DNA of 18,168 nucleotides, from positions 1-18,168 of the forward strand of contig CAMUZJ010000013.1 in NCBI GenBank assembly GCA_947165195.1. The letters run 5' to 3'. Both the position numbers and the translations under genes were made by a program. Shown in pieces: positions 1 to 8,057 of this stretch. Source of the stretch: an uncultured Bacillota bacterium (GTDB taxonomy: Bacteria; Bacillota_I; Bacilli_A; RF39; UBA660). Below the pieces are notes generated by a model, which ran no database searches, was not told the DNA's origin, and saw only the letters and a list, made by a program, of their open reading frames with translations. How positions within the stretch are numbered: the first letter of the stretch is position 1; the number at the start of each line of letters is the position of its first letter.

Positions 1-972
1 AAAGAATTTGCTCCTGATAAGAAATTAAGTGATGAGCCATTTAGAAGATTATCATTTAGAGAGTCAATGGAAAAATATGGTAATGATAAGCCAGATTTAA
101 GAAATCCATTAGAAATTATTGATTTGACTGAAGTATTTGAAGAGACTACTTTCCGTCCATTTAAAGGAGTAACAGTAAAAGGAATTGTTGTAGAAAATAT
201 CGCATCAAAATCTAACTCATGGTTCAATGAATTAGGTGACTATGCAAAAAGTATAGGAATGAGTGCTGGTATTGGATACTTTAAGGTAATGGAAGATATG
301 TCTTTTGTAGGACCAATCGATAAGTTTTTATCAGAAGATGAGAGAGAAGATTTAATTAAAGTAGGAAATTTAAAACCAGAAAGTGTTATCTTCTTTATAG
401 CTGATAGAAAGAATGCACCTAAGTTTGCTGGACTTATCCGTGATGAGTTAGGTAGAAAATTAGAATTAATTGATGAAAATGAATTTAAATTCTGTATTGT
501 TAAAGACTTTCCAATGTATGAGTGGAGTGATGAAGAAGATAAATTTATCTTTACGCATAATCCATTCTCTATGCCACAAGGTGGAATGGAAGCTTTAACT
601 ACAAAGAAACCAGATGAGATTTTAGCTTATCAATTTGACTTTGTATGTAATGGTATTGAAATGTCTAGTGGTGCCGTTAGAAACCATGACTTAGATATTA
701 TGAGAAAGGCATTTGAAATTGCTGGTTATACAGAAGAAGAACTAGAAAGTAGATTTAAAGCTTTATACGAAGCATTTAGTTATGGAGCTCCACCTCATGC
801 TGGTATGGCCCCTGGTATCGATAGAATGTTAATGCTACTTCTAGATGAAGATTCTATTCGTGAGACAATTGCCTTCCCAATGAGTGCCGGAGGATCTGAT
901 GCTTTAATGGGATGTCCATCAACCGTTACAGAGCATCAATTAAGAGAAGCTCATATTAAAGTAAGAGATTAA
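1..972 (+). CDS. aspS: aspartyl-tRNA synthetase, C-terminal part (5' end outside window)
   Basis: Charges tRNA-Asp with aspartate in the cytoplasm. The reading frame is open from base 1, so the gene begins upstream of the window; the ATG at 67 is internal (in-frame KEFAPDKKLSDEPFRRLSF precedes it). Visible are the end of the class II core (YGNDKPDLR), then the bacterial-type GAD insertion with GIGYFKVMEDMSFVGPIDKFLS and LIDENEFKFCIVKDFPMYEW, and then the motif 3 region GAPPHAGMAPGIDRMLMLLL. The C-terminus VTEHQLREAHIKVRD matches the usual family ending. The GAD domain identifies it as the bacterial rather than the archaeal form. A rho-independent terminator follows directly, so the transcript probably ends here. 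The identification is secure; only the N-terminal anticodon-binding domain is unseen. Confidence 0.96.
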   Translation, partial: KEFAPDKKLSDEPFRRLSFRESMEKYGNDKPDLRNPLEIIDLTEVFEETTFRPFKGVTVKGIVVENIASKSNSWFNELGDYAKSIGMSAGIGYFKVMEDMSFVGPIDKFLSEDEREDLIKVGNLKPESVIFFIADRKNAPKFAGLIRDELGRKLELIDENEFKFCIVKDFPMYEWSDEEDKFIFTHNPFSMPQGGMEALTTKKPDEILAYQFDFVCNGIEMSSGAVRNHDLDIMRKAFEIAGYTEEELESRFKALYEAFSYGAPPHAGMAPGIDRMLMLLLDEDSIRETIAFPMSAGGSDALMGCPSTVTEHQLREAHIKVRD

Positions 973-977
973 TTGGG

Positions 978-1003
978 AAAAGAGTTTTAATAGCTCTTTT
1001 TTT
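978..1003 (+). terminator. rho-independent terminator of aspS
   Basis: AAAAGAG (978-984) pairs with CTCTTTT (994-1000) around a 9-base loop, and the T-run continues to 1003. It lies six bases after the aspS stop codon. Confidence 0.75.
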
Positions 1004-1112
1004 GTGTTATGATGTTTATTGTAGAATAACGTAAATATGAGTTCGCTCTCGATTTCAATTACCTTCAATTATCCTTAGTATATAAATGTTTCGAGTGGTG
1101 ATTAACGATTTC

Positions 1113-1132
1113 TACTCTATTATAATAGAGTA
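1113..1132. promoter_or_regulatory. 20-bp perfect palindrome centred on a TATAAT -10 box
   Basis: TACTCTATTA followed by TAATAGAGTA is a perfect inverted repeat with no spacer. The hexamer TATAAT (1121-1126) straddles its centre, and the glycosyltransferase start codon is 30 bases further on. The best -35 at a 17-base spacing is weak (GTGATT, 1098-1103). Such a layout fits an operator for a dimeric repressor overlapping the core promoter, but it could also be a chance A+T-rich palindrome. No regulator gene is adjacent. Confidence 0.5.
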
Positions 1133-1155
1133 AAATTATTATATGGGGGATAAAT

Positions 1156-2412
1156 ATGAATAAATTAATGGATATTTTAAAAAAAAATAAGTTTATAATT
1201 CTTTTATTTGTAATAGCTTTTTTATTAAGATTAGGAGTTGTATTATTTATCCATACACCGATTATATCGGACTTTAAAACTATGTATGATGCTTCATTAG
1301 AATTACTACAAGGTAGTAGTAATTATAAAACATCTTCCTATTTCCTTTTATGGGGCTATCAGATGGGACATGTAATTTATCAAAGTATATTGCTACATAT
1401 TGTGAATAATGTTACATTTTTGAAGATAATGAATGCGCTTATTACTTCAATTACTGTAGTACTCATCTATTTATTAAGTAAAAAAGTAGTAAAAGAAAAG
1501 TACGCAAAAATAATGACAATTTTTTATATGATATTTCCCTTTCCACTACTTTTAAATACAGTACTTACGAATCAATTATTACCAGTTACTTTGACATTAC
1601 TAGGCATTTATTTATTAGTAGGTGTGGATTATACGAATAAATATATATCTAAAAGTATTATGATTGGACTATTAATAGGCGTTGCCAATATATTAAGAAG
1701 TGAAGGAATTGTTATTCTATTTAGTATATTCTTATATTCTTTGTTTTTGATAATACAAAAAAATAACTGGAAGAAAGTTATGATAAGTTTTTTAATGATA
1801 GTATTTAGTTATTATACTATCTTTCAAGGAAGTTCTTTCCTATTAGAAAAGACTAATATTAGTCCTAATGGATTAAAGAATATGAATCCCTCTTGGAAAT
1901 TTGTATTGGGATTTAATTATGATACCAATGGAATGTATAGTGATAGTGATGCTTTAATTTATGCAGGATCATCTGAAAAATCAAAAGAAATAGTAATGGA
2001 GAGACTAAGTAATTATCAAAATATACCGGAGTTATTTTTAAAAAAAATAAAAATACAATGGATAAATTCTGATCTCTCATGGTCGATAGGACATATTAAA
2101 AATATGGGAGTGTATCATTTTCTTAATTTTATCAATCAGCTCTTTATATTAATCTTGTTATTTTTATCATTAGTTGGTACCTATTCAATTTTTAGATATC
2201 AAGTTTTTAAGAAGAATAAATTATTAGAAATTAATAGAGTTTGTATTATTACTTTTATGATTTTACTAACTTATTTCTTTGTATATTTACTAATAGAAGT
2301 AATGCCAAGGTATGCGTATAGCTTACAAGTATTTGAAGTAATATTAGCTTCTATTGGTTTAGAATATTTATGTTTAAAAAAGTGGAAGAAAATATTGTCT
2401 AAAAAAGAATAA
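1156..2412 (+). CDS. GT-C fold membrane glycosyltransferase (GT39/PMT-like)
   Basis: A 418-residue integral membrane protein with about ten hydrophobic segments, the first at residues 13-33. The first extracytoplasmic loop carries ISDFKTMYDAS with an acidic residue (D39), the place where GT-C enzymes of the GT39/ArnT-like group keep their catalytic aspartate. Near the C-terminus EVMPRYAYSLQ resembles the E...RY element of this superfamily. By family knowledge it would move a sugar from a polyprenyl-phosphate donor to a surface glycan or protein outside the membrane; donor and acceptor cannot be read from the sequence. The start is the ATG seven bases after GGGGG (1145-1149). It stands alone, between the aspS terminator and the tig promoter, which lies inside its 3' end. 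No other cell-surface glycan gene is adjacent. Confidence 0.7.
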   Translation: MNKLMDILKKNKFIILLFVIAFLLRLGVVLFIHTPIISDFKTMYDASLELLQGSSNYKTSSYFLLWGYQMGHVIYQSILLHIVNNVTFLKIMNALITSITVVLIYLLSKKVVKEKYAKIMTIFYMIFPFPLLLNTVLTNQLLPVTLTLLGIYLLVGVDYTNKYISKSIMIGLLIGVANILRSEGIVILFSIFLYSLFLIIQKNNWKKVMISFLMIVFSYYTIFQGSSFLLEKTNISPNGLKNMNPSWKFVLGFNYDTNGMYSDSDALIYAGSSEKSKEIVMERLSNYQNIPELFLKKIKIQWINSDLSWSIGHIKNMGVYHFLNFINQLFILILLFLSLVGTYSIFRYQVFKKNKLLEINRVCIITFMILLTYFFVYLLIEVMPRYAYSLQVFEVILASIGLEYLCLKKWKKILSKKE

Positions 2413-2423
2413 TACGTTATAAT
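2395..2423 (+). promoter_or_regulatory. sigma-A promoter of tig
   Basis: TTGTCT (2395-2400), 17 bases, TATAAT (2418-2423). The -35 box lies inside the last codons of the upstream glycosyltransferase gene. The predicted transcript starts near 2430, just before the GGAGG at 2434-2438. Confidence 0.75.
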
Positions 2424-2445
2424 ATAAGTCGTTGGAGGAAAGTAT

Positions 2446-3828
2446 ATGGCAAAAAAAGTCGAAGAAAAAGAAATAGAAAAAGAAACAGTTAAAGAAGAAA
2501 AGAAAAAAGCTGTTAAAAAAGATAAGAATGAAACCGTAAAGGAAGAAAAGAAAGAAACTACTAAAAAAGAATCTAAAAAAAGCGTACATGAAGTAGTTAT
2601 TAAAATAGAAGGAGAAACTTGGAAAAAAGCAGTTGATAAAGCATTTTTAAAGAAACAAAAGACTGCTAAAGTAGATGGTTTCCGTACAGGAAAAGTTCCT
2701 AGAGCAATTTATGAAAAGCATTATGGAAAAGAATCATTATTCCTTGATGCAGCAGATGTAGTATTACAAGATGCTTACGTAAAAGCATTAGAAGAATCTA
2801 AGTTAGTTCCTGTAGTTCAACCTAATGTTGATTTAAAAAGTATTAGTGAAGATGCAGTTGAATTTACTTTTAAGATTGTAACGAAGCCAGAAGTAAAAAT
2901 TAAAAAATACTCAGGATTAAAAGTTACTCCAGGAAAAGTAGAAGTTACAGATGAAGAAATTGAACATGAAATGGGTCATTTATTAGAAAGATATACAGAA
3001 GAAGCAACAAAAGAAGATGGTGTTGTAGAAGATGGAGATATCGCTGTTATTGACTTTGAAGGTTTTAAAGATGGAGTTGCATTCCTTGGTGGAAAAGGGG
3101 AAAACTACTCTTTAGAAATTGGTTCTAATACCTTTATCCCTGGTTTTGAAGAACAAGTAATTGGAATGAAGACTGGAGAAGAAAAAGATATTCATGTAAC
3201 ATTCCCAGAAGACTATGGTGCTAAGGATTTAGCAGGAGCTCCTGTAGTATTCAAAGTAAAAGTAAATGAAATTAAACATAAAATAACTAGAGAATTGGAT
3301 GAAGACTTCTTTGATGATTTGGGAATGGAAGGAGTAAATTCTGAAGAGACTTTAAAGAATCAAATTAAAAAATCTATTGAAGCAAAAAAAGAAGTAGATG
3401 TTGAAAATCAATATATTGATGCTATATTAGAAGCTGTTTCAAAAAATGTAGAAGTAGATATTCCACAAGAAATGGTAGATGAAGAAATTGATAGATTATT
3501 ACATAGATTTGAAGATCAATTAAAAATGCAAGGAATTGCATTAGATTTATATTATCAATTTACACAAACTACTGAAAAAGATTTAAGAAATCAATTAGAA
3601 AAAGAAGCTTATTCTAATGTATTATATAGATTAATGCTAGAAGAAATTACTAATTTAGAAAAAATAGCTGTTACTGATGAAGAAGCAGTAAAAGAAAGCG
3701 AAGAATTAGCTAAGAAATATAATGTGTCTAAAGAAGATTTCTTAAAAGAATTTGGTGGATTAGATATGGTTAAATATGACCTTGAGATGCGCAAGACTAT
3801 TGAAAAATTAAAAGAGCTAAATAAATAA
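2446..3828 (+). CDS. tig: trigger factor, ribosome-associated chaperone, with charged N-terminal extension
   Basis: Binds at the ribosome exit tunnel and shields nascent chains. The ribosome-binding signature appears as GFRTGKVPR (residues 78-86). The FKBP-type PPIase domain follows at about 195-280 (GDIAVIDFEGFKDGVAFLGG, then IPGFEEQVIGMKTGEEKDI). The SurA-like C-terminal helices fill the rest. The protein is 460 residues against roughly 430 in the family, because about 45 Lys/Glu-rich residues precede the normal start (SVHEVVIKIEGETW is where homologues begin). This extension contains ETVKEEKK twice, at 13-20 and 29-36. The start is well supported by GGAGG eight bases before the ATG, and no better-placed SD exists at the canonical start. 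It has its own promoter and terminator. In Bacillus subtilis tig also lies upstream of the lon genes, which agrees with this context. Confidence 0.96.
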   Translation: MAKKVEEKEIEKETVKEEKKKAVKKDKNETVKEEKKETTKKESKKSVHEVVIKIEGETWKKAVDKAFLKKQKTAKVDGFRTGKVPRAIYEKHYGKESLFLDAADVVLQDAYVKALEESKLVPVVQPNVDLKSISEDAVEFTFKIVTKPEVKIKKYSGLKVTPGKVEVTDEEIEHEMGHLLERYTEEATKEDGVVEDGDIAVIDFEGFKDGVAFLGGKGENYSLEIGSNTFIPGFEEQVIGMKTGEEKDIHVTFPEDYGAKDLAGAPVVFKVKVNEIKHKITRELDEDFFDDLGMEGVNSEETLKNQIKKSIEAKKEVDVENQYIDAILEAVSKNVEVDIPQEMVDEEIDRLLHRFEDQLKMQGIALDLYYQFTQTTEKDLRNQLEKEAYSNVLYRLMLEEITNLEKIAVTDEEAVKESEELAKKYNVSKEDFLKEFGGLDMVKYDLEMRKTIEKLKELNK

Positions 3829-3832
3829 TTAG

Positions 3833-3858
3833 AAAAAAGTACTTTTGTGCTTTTTTTT
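3833..3858 (+). terminator. rho-independent terminator of tig
   Basis: AAAAAAGTAC (3833-3842), TTTT loop, then GTGC and eight T. The stem has one G-U pair and the T-run forms its 3' arm and tail. It lies five bases after the tig stop. Confidence 0.85.
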
Positions 3859-3892
3859 ATCCCCCTTTTTTTCAAAAATAACTTTGTTCATC

Positions 3893-3921
3893 TTGAAAAA
3901 AATATAATTTACGAATATAAT
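3893..3921 (+). promoter_or_regulatory. sigma-A promoter of lon
   Basis: TTGAAA (3893-3898), 17-base spacer, TATAAT (3916-3921). A second TATAAT lies at 3903-3908 without a well-spaced -35. I see no CIRCE or CtsR-type direct repeat, so heat-shock control is not evident. Confidence 0.75.
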
Positions 3922-3954
3922 AGAAAGCGTTAGTAAAATTTGGAGGTGATGAGA

Positions 3955-6276
3955 ATGGATTTAGAAAAAACTATGGTTTTAGTAATAAATGATATGGTCA
4001 TCTTTCCAAACAATGAAGTTCGAATTGAATATGATAACGTTTTTGATCAACAAATGATTGAAATTGTGAATAGAATAAATGATAATTTAATGTTAATCGT
4101 TAACCCAATAGATGATGAGAATATGGATATTACTTCTCTTCCTAATTATGGCATTTTGGGTAGATTAAAATTAAAGATGTCTGTTCCTAATGGAAAGACA
4201 AGATTGATAATAGAAGGAATATCTAGAGTTGAAATTGCCAATTATACACAAATTGATAACTATTATTGTGCTAATTATAAAGAAGTAGAGATTCCTACGA
4301 CAGACTCTGATGGAGATTATTTTAACATACTGTTAAAATCTTTAGAAAAGTATGTCAATAAAGTTCCTTTTATGGGAAATGCTATTATGACACAATTAAC
4401 TAGAGTGCATTCTTTAACAGATTTGTGTGATTTAATAACTAGTTATATCAATTTAGATTATTCTAAGAAAAAGAAATACATTGTTATGATAGATCCTATT
4501 GAACGTACTAAGCAATTAATTGAAGATATGACAGAAGATTTGAAATTAATTGAATTAGAGCAAAAAATTGAAAAAAAAGTAGAACAAGAATTATCAGAAA
4601 CACAAAAAGAATATTTTCTTCGTGAAAAAATAAAACTTATGCAACAAGAATTGGGAGAAGCTAATAGTAAAGATGATGAAGTCTCTAAATTACGTAAAAA
4701 ATGTTCTAAATTAAAGTGTAATGAAAAAGTAAAAGAAAAAATAAAAAGAGAAATTAATCGATATGAAGCAGTTAATAGTAATTCACCAGAATTAGGTATG
4801 ATTCGAGATTACTTAGATTGGATGTTGTCTCTCCCATGGAATACTTATACAAAAGATACTCAATCTCTTAAAGAAGTAAAGAGTATTTTGGATTCTTCTC
4901 ATTATGCTTTAGAAGAAGTAAAATCACGTATATTAGAATATTTAGCTGTAAAACAAAATACCAATCATTTAAAAAGTCCTATACTATGTTTAGTAGGTCC
5001 TCCTGGAGTTGGTAAAACTTCCTTAGCTTTAAGTATTGCGAAAAGTTTAGGAAGAAAAACTGCTAAAATTAGTGTTGGTGGAATAAATGATGAAGCAGAA
5101 ATTATTGGTCATAGAAGAACTTATATAGGTGCTAATCCAGGTAGAATTATTCAAGGTATTAGACGAGCTGGTACTTCTAATCCGGTTTTTATTATAGATG
5201 AAATTGATAAAATGACAAAAGATATAAAAGGGGATCCTGCTAGTAGTTTATTAGAAGTCTTGGATCCAGAGCAGAATAGTAAATTTTCTGACCATTACAT
5301 AGAAGAAGAATTTGATTTATCAAAAGTCTTATTTATTGCAACTGCAAATTATATAGAGCAGATTCCATATGAATTAAGAGATCGTTTAGAAATCATTAAT
5401 CTATCTAGTTATACGGAATATGAAAAACTAGATATTGCCAAGAAACATTTAGTTCCAAAAGAATTAGAGCAACATGGCTTGACACCATTACAAGTACAAA
5501 TAGATGATGAGGCTTTATTATATATTATAAGATGTTATACGAAAGAAGCAGGAGTACGTGAGTTAGAAAGAACGATTGCTACAGTATTTAGAAAAATAGT
5601 AAAAGAAATTCTTATTGATAATGCTTCTCCATTTTATAAAATTAATAAAGAAAAAGTGGAAGAATTCCTTGGAGCGCCTAAATACCTATATAACGATAAT
5701 ATGGCGTCGTCTGAGTATGGGGTAGTTAATGGAATGGCTTACACAGTTTTTGGAGGAGATATTCTACAAATCGAGGCCAATCTTTCTAAAGGAAAGAGTG
5801 AGCTCATATTAACTGGTTCTTTGGGAGATGTGATGCGAGAGTCTTGTATGATAGCTTTAAGCTATATAAAAGCAAATGCTAAAATCTTCCATATTGATGA
5901 AAAAATACTAGACGAAAATACTATTCATATCCATGTACCAGAAGGTGCTGTTAATAAAGATGGTCCTTCAGCTGGTATTACGATAACAACAACCCTAATT
6001 AGTCTCTTAACTAAGAAAAAGGTAGATAAAACAATTGCTATGACTGGCGAAATTACCTTAAGAGGTAGAGTTCTTCCAATCGGTGGATTAAAAGAAAAAG
6101 TAATTGGTGCACATCGAGCAGGAGTTAGAAAAATATTCATGCCACTCGATAATCAAAAAGATTTAGAATTGATTCCAGAAGAGATAAAAAAAGATATTAC
6201 CTTTATTTTTGTTAGTAATTATAAAGAAATATATAAGCAGATATTTGGTAGAAAAAAAAGAAGTGTTTTAGAATAA
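3955..6276 (+). CDS. lon: ATP-dependent protease LonA
   Basis: Cytoplasmic AAA+ serine protease that degrades misfolded and regulatory proteins. At 773 residues it is close to B. subtilis LonA. The N-terminal substrate-binding domain spans about 1-200 and a long charged coiled coil follows at about 190-270. Walker A is GPPGVGKT (348-355) and Walker B VFIIDE (411-416). The protease domain has the catalytic Ser672 in GPSAG and Lys715 in GGLKEK, the spacing known for the Ser-Lys dyad. The upstream TTG (3940), GTG (3946) and ATG (3949) are in frame, but they overlap the SD GGAGGTGA (3942-3949). ATG 3955 sits eight bases after GGAGG and is the likely start. All key residues are present. Neither clpX nor lonB, both near lonA in B. 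subtilis, is found here. Confidence 0.97.
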   Translation: MDLEKTMVLVINDMVIFPNNEVRIEYDNVFDQQMIEIVNRINDNLMLIVNPIDDENMDITSLPNYGILGRLKLKMSVPNGKTRLIIEGISRVEIANYTQIDNYYCANYKEVEIPTTDSDGDYFNILLKSLEKYVNKVPFMGNAIMTQLTRVHSLTDLCDLITSYINLDYSKKKKYIVMIDPIERTKQLIEDMTEDLKLIELEQKIEKKVEQELSETQKEYFLREKIKLMQQELGEANSKDDEVSKLRKKCSKLKCNEKVKEKIKREINRYEAVNSNSPELGMIRDYLDWMLSLPWNTYTKDTQSLKEVKSILDSSHYALEEVKSRILEYLAVKQNTNHLKSPILCLVGPPGVGKTSLALSIAKSLGRKTAKISVGGINDEAEIIGHRRTYIGANPGRIIQGIRRAGTSNPVFIIDEIDKMTKDIKGDPASSLLEVLDPEQNSKFSDHYIEEEFDLSKVLFIATANYIEQIPYELRDRLEIINLSSYTEYEKLDIAKKHLVPKELEQHGLTPLQVQIDDEALLYIIRCYTKEAGVRELERTIATVFRKIVKEILIDNASPFYKINKEKVEEFLGAPKYLYNDNMASSEYGVVNGMAYTVFGGDILQIEANLSKGKSELILTGSLGDVMRESCMIALSYIKANAKIFHIDEKILDENTIHIHVPEGAVNKDGPSAGITITTTLISLLTKKKVDKTIAMTGEITLRGRVLPIGGLKEKVIGAHRAGVRKIFMPLDNQKDLELIPEEIKKDITFIFVSNYKEIYKQIFGRKKRSVLE

Positions 6277-6290
6277 TTCTTCTTTTTTTT
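6252..6290 (+). terminator. probable terminator of lon, beginning inside its coding region
   Basis: The A-rich arm AAAAAAAAGAAG (6252-6263) can pair with CTTCTTTTTTTT (6279-6290). The arm is part of the last lon codons and the loop contains the stop codon. The stem is almost all A-T, so termination may be leaky and allow read-through into spoVID. Confidence 0.55.
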
Positions 6291-6298
6291 CATATATT
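6273..6298 (+). promoter_or_regulatory. candidate sigma-E-type promoter of spoVID
   Basis: CATATATT (6291-6298) differs from the sigma-E -10 consensus CATACAnT at one position. An ATAATT (6273-6278) resembles the -35 ATATTT, but the 12-base spacer is slightly short. B. subtilis spoVID is read by sigma-E, which favours the idea; on sequence alone it is weak. Confidence 0.3.
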
Positions 6299-6316
6299 TT
6301 TTCTAGGAGGAAAGTT

Positions 6317-7207
6317 ATGAAGAAGATAATTACTTTTGATAAAAGCTTAGAATTTCCATCAATGATTGGAGAAATAACTTCTATTACTCTTGATCAAGAA
6401 TTACAATTTAAAAATCCAAGTAGTATTGATGGAAAATTATTTATAAAAGGAACCTATAAAAGAACAGAAGCATCAAGATTAGAAGAGGATTTTTATTTTG
6501 AATTACCTACTGAAATATTATTGACTGAAAAATTAGATTTGTCTTCATCTAAAATTGATATAGATGACTTTTATTATAAGATAGAAAGTGATGATACAAT
6601 CAACTGTCATATTGATATTTTAGTAGAAGGAATTGAGATAGTCGATTTAGATGAGGAAGAGAACACTTCTTTAAAAGAACATAAAAAAAAGATAGATCGA
6701 ATTACATCAGATGATGGAGATGGTTTTTCATTTCAAGATGATGAATTGTTAAGAGAATGTGATGGAGATGTTTCTTATGAAAAATTAGAAGTAGAGACTT
6801 TGGAAGATAATAAAGAAAAGAAAATGGATATAGAAGAAAAAAATGATGATGATATTCAAATTCTTGAATTAGAAGAAAATAAAAATATAGAAGAAATCGA
6901 TATAAGTAGTGAAAATAATATACTAAATGAAAAAGAGGAAAATATAAAAATGAAAACAATCTCAGATGAAAAACAAAAAGAACAAAATATAGTAGTAGAT
7001 GGAGAAAATGTAGGGTCTTTATTCACATCTTTAAAAGATAGTGAAGAAACCTTTTCTACTTATGCAGTATATATAGTAAGACAAGAAGAAACTTTAGAAA
7101 ATATAATGGATAAATATAATATTACGAAAGAAGAACTAGAAAGCTATAATGATATTTCTTCTATTTCTATAGGTAGTAAAGTAATCATCCCATTAAAAAA
7201 TGAATAA
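6317..7207 (+). CDS. spoVID: SpoVID-like spore coat morphogenetic protein with C-terminal LysM
   Basis: Spore encasement factor: in B. subtilis SpoVID works in the mother cell, spreads coat layers around the forespore and contacts the cortex precursor through LysM. Here residues 1-113 form the SpoVID-type N-terminal domain (IGEITSITLDQELQF, FYFELPTEILL, IDIDDFYYKIESDDTINCHIDILVEGIEI). Residues 115-245 are a very acidic, low-complexity linker, and 249-296 form one LysM (YIVRQEETLENIMDKYNITKEELESYNDI). At 296 residues it is about half the B. subtilis length, the loss falling in the linker. The SD AGGAGG (6305-6310) fixes the start. The next gene overlaps it by 8 bases and is a YsxE relative, which is exactly the partner of spoVID in B. 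subtilis. That context raises my confidence above what the divergent N-domain alone would allow. Confidence 0.8.
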   Translation: MKKIITFDKSLEFPSMIGEITSITLDQELQFKNPSSIDGKLFIKGTYKRTEASRLEEDFYFELPTEILLTEKLDLSSSKIDIDDFYYKIESDDTINCHIDILVEGIEIVDLDEEENTSLKEHKKKIDRITSDDGDGFSFQDDELLRECDGDVSYEKLEVETLEDNKEKKMDIEEKNDDDIQILELEENKNIEEIDISSENNILNEKEENIKMKTISDEKQKEQNIVVDGENVGSLFTSLKDSEETFSTYAVYIVRQEETLENIMDKYNITKEELESYNDISSISIGSKVIIPLKNE

Positions 7208-8057
7208 TTTAAAGTATATAAAAAAAGCCAAAATTATTATAGAAGATGATAGAAAGTTTGTTGTAAAAAAAAGAAAGATTAATATAGAAAAAATATATTC
7301 ATACTTAGAAAATAGAGAGTTTTTTCATTTTGTAAAGCCAATAGAAGTTAATCAAACAGAAGAGATTTATCCCTTTATCGTAGAATTAGAATGCTCTGAT
7401 AACGATAGAGCAAAGGATTTAGTATATTTAGTGAGCATTCTCCATAGTAAGACAACAAAATTTGAACTAGTTAATCTAGATAAAATAAAAATGCGTTATG
7501 AAGATACGATAAAAAGATTAAATGATGTTTTTTTATACTATTCCAAATTACAAGATGAAATAGAAGAACATATTTATATGTCTCCAGCAGAACTTTTACT
7601 TATGAAGAATATATCTAAAATATATTTTATGTTAAATGGTTCTAGGGCTTTTTTAGAGGATTACTATAAAAAACAAGAAAAAAAATATAATGAACGTTAT
7701 GTTGTATTGCATGGAAATCTTTCTTTAGAACATATATTAGAATCAGATAAAAAATATCTTATTAGTTGGAATTTTTCTAAGATAGATTTGCCTATCTACG
7801 ATTTAATAATATTTTATCGAAAAGAATATGATAAAGTGGAAATGGATTCTTTATTTGAGTTATATCAAAGTAAATATTTATTAACAGAGGAAGAAAAGGA
7901 TTTGTTTTTTTCTCTTATTAATATTCCTGAGATTGTAAAGTTAGATAAGACAAATTTTATAGACACAATAAACATTAAAAAATTGGTAGATTATATGGAT
8001 AAAACGATAGCCTTTACTTCAAAGGAGAACAATAAAAATCAAGAATCCAATCAGTAA
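7200..8057 (+). CDS. ysxE: YsxE/CotS-family spore coat protein (degenerate kinase fold)
   Basis: A 285-residue relative of the CotS/YsxE coat proteins, which share the aminoglycoside-phosphotransferase fold. The segment HGNLSLEHILESDKKYLISWNFSKIDLPIYDLIIFYRKE (from H171) aligns by eye with the catalytic-loop region of that fold. The active Asp of the HGD motif is Asn173 and the metal-binding Asn is His178, so it is probably a pseudokinase with a structural role, as in other YsxE proteins. Its ATG lies inside the end of spoVID (overlap ATGAATAA) and no SD precedes it, which suggests translation by re-initiation coupled to SpoVID. Its 3' end overlaps the minus-strand ORF ending at 8019 by 39 bases. 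The gene pair is the main basis for the symbol. Confidence 0.75.
   Translation: MNNLKYIKKAKIIIEDDRKFVVKKRKINIEKIYSYLENREFFHFVKPIEVNQTEEIYPFIVELECSDNDRAKDLVYLVSILHSKTTKFELVNLDKIKMRYEDTIKRLNDVFLYYSKLQDEIEEHIYMSPAELLLMKNISKIYFMLNGSRAFLEDYYKKQEKKYNERYVVLHGNLSLEHILESDKKYLISWNFSKIDLPIYDLIIFYRKEYDKVEMDSLFELYQSKYLLTEEEKDLFFSLINIPEIVKLDKTNFIDTINIKKLVDYMDKTIAFTSKENNKNQESNQ

Noticed and set aside
1021..1100. Near-repeat CAATTACCTT/CAATTATCCTT and other short motifs before the glycosyltransferase
   Set aside because: Two imperfect 10-base copies only; no riboswitch or RNA fold could be supported.
2374..2589. Minus-strand ORF rich in Phe/Leu opposite the tig start
   Set aside because: It is the antisense of the Lys/Glu-rich tig extension, which automatically gives Phe/Leu; no SD and no known domain.
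3940..3954. Earlier lon starts (TTG, GTG, ATG)
   Set aside because: They overlap the SD GGAGGTGA; ATG 3955 has correct spacing.
6702..6959. Minus-strand ORF opposite the SpoVID linker
   Set aside because: Antisense of an acidic low-complexity stretch; composition artefact without start signals.
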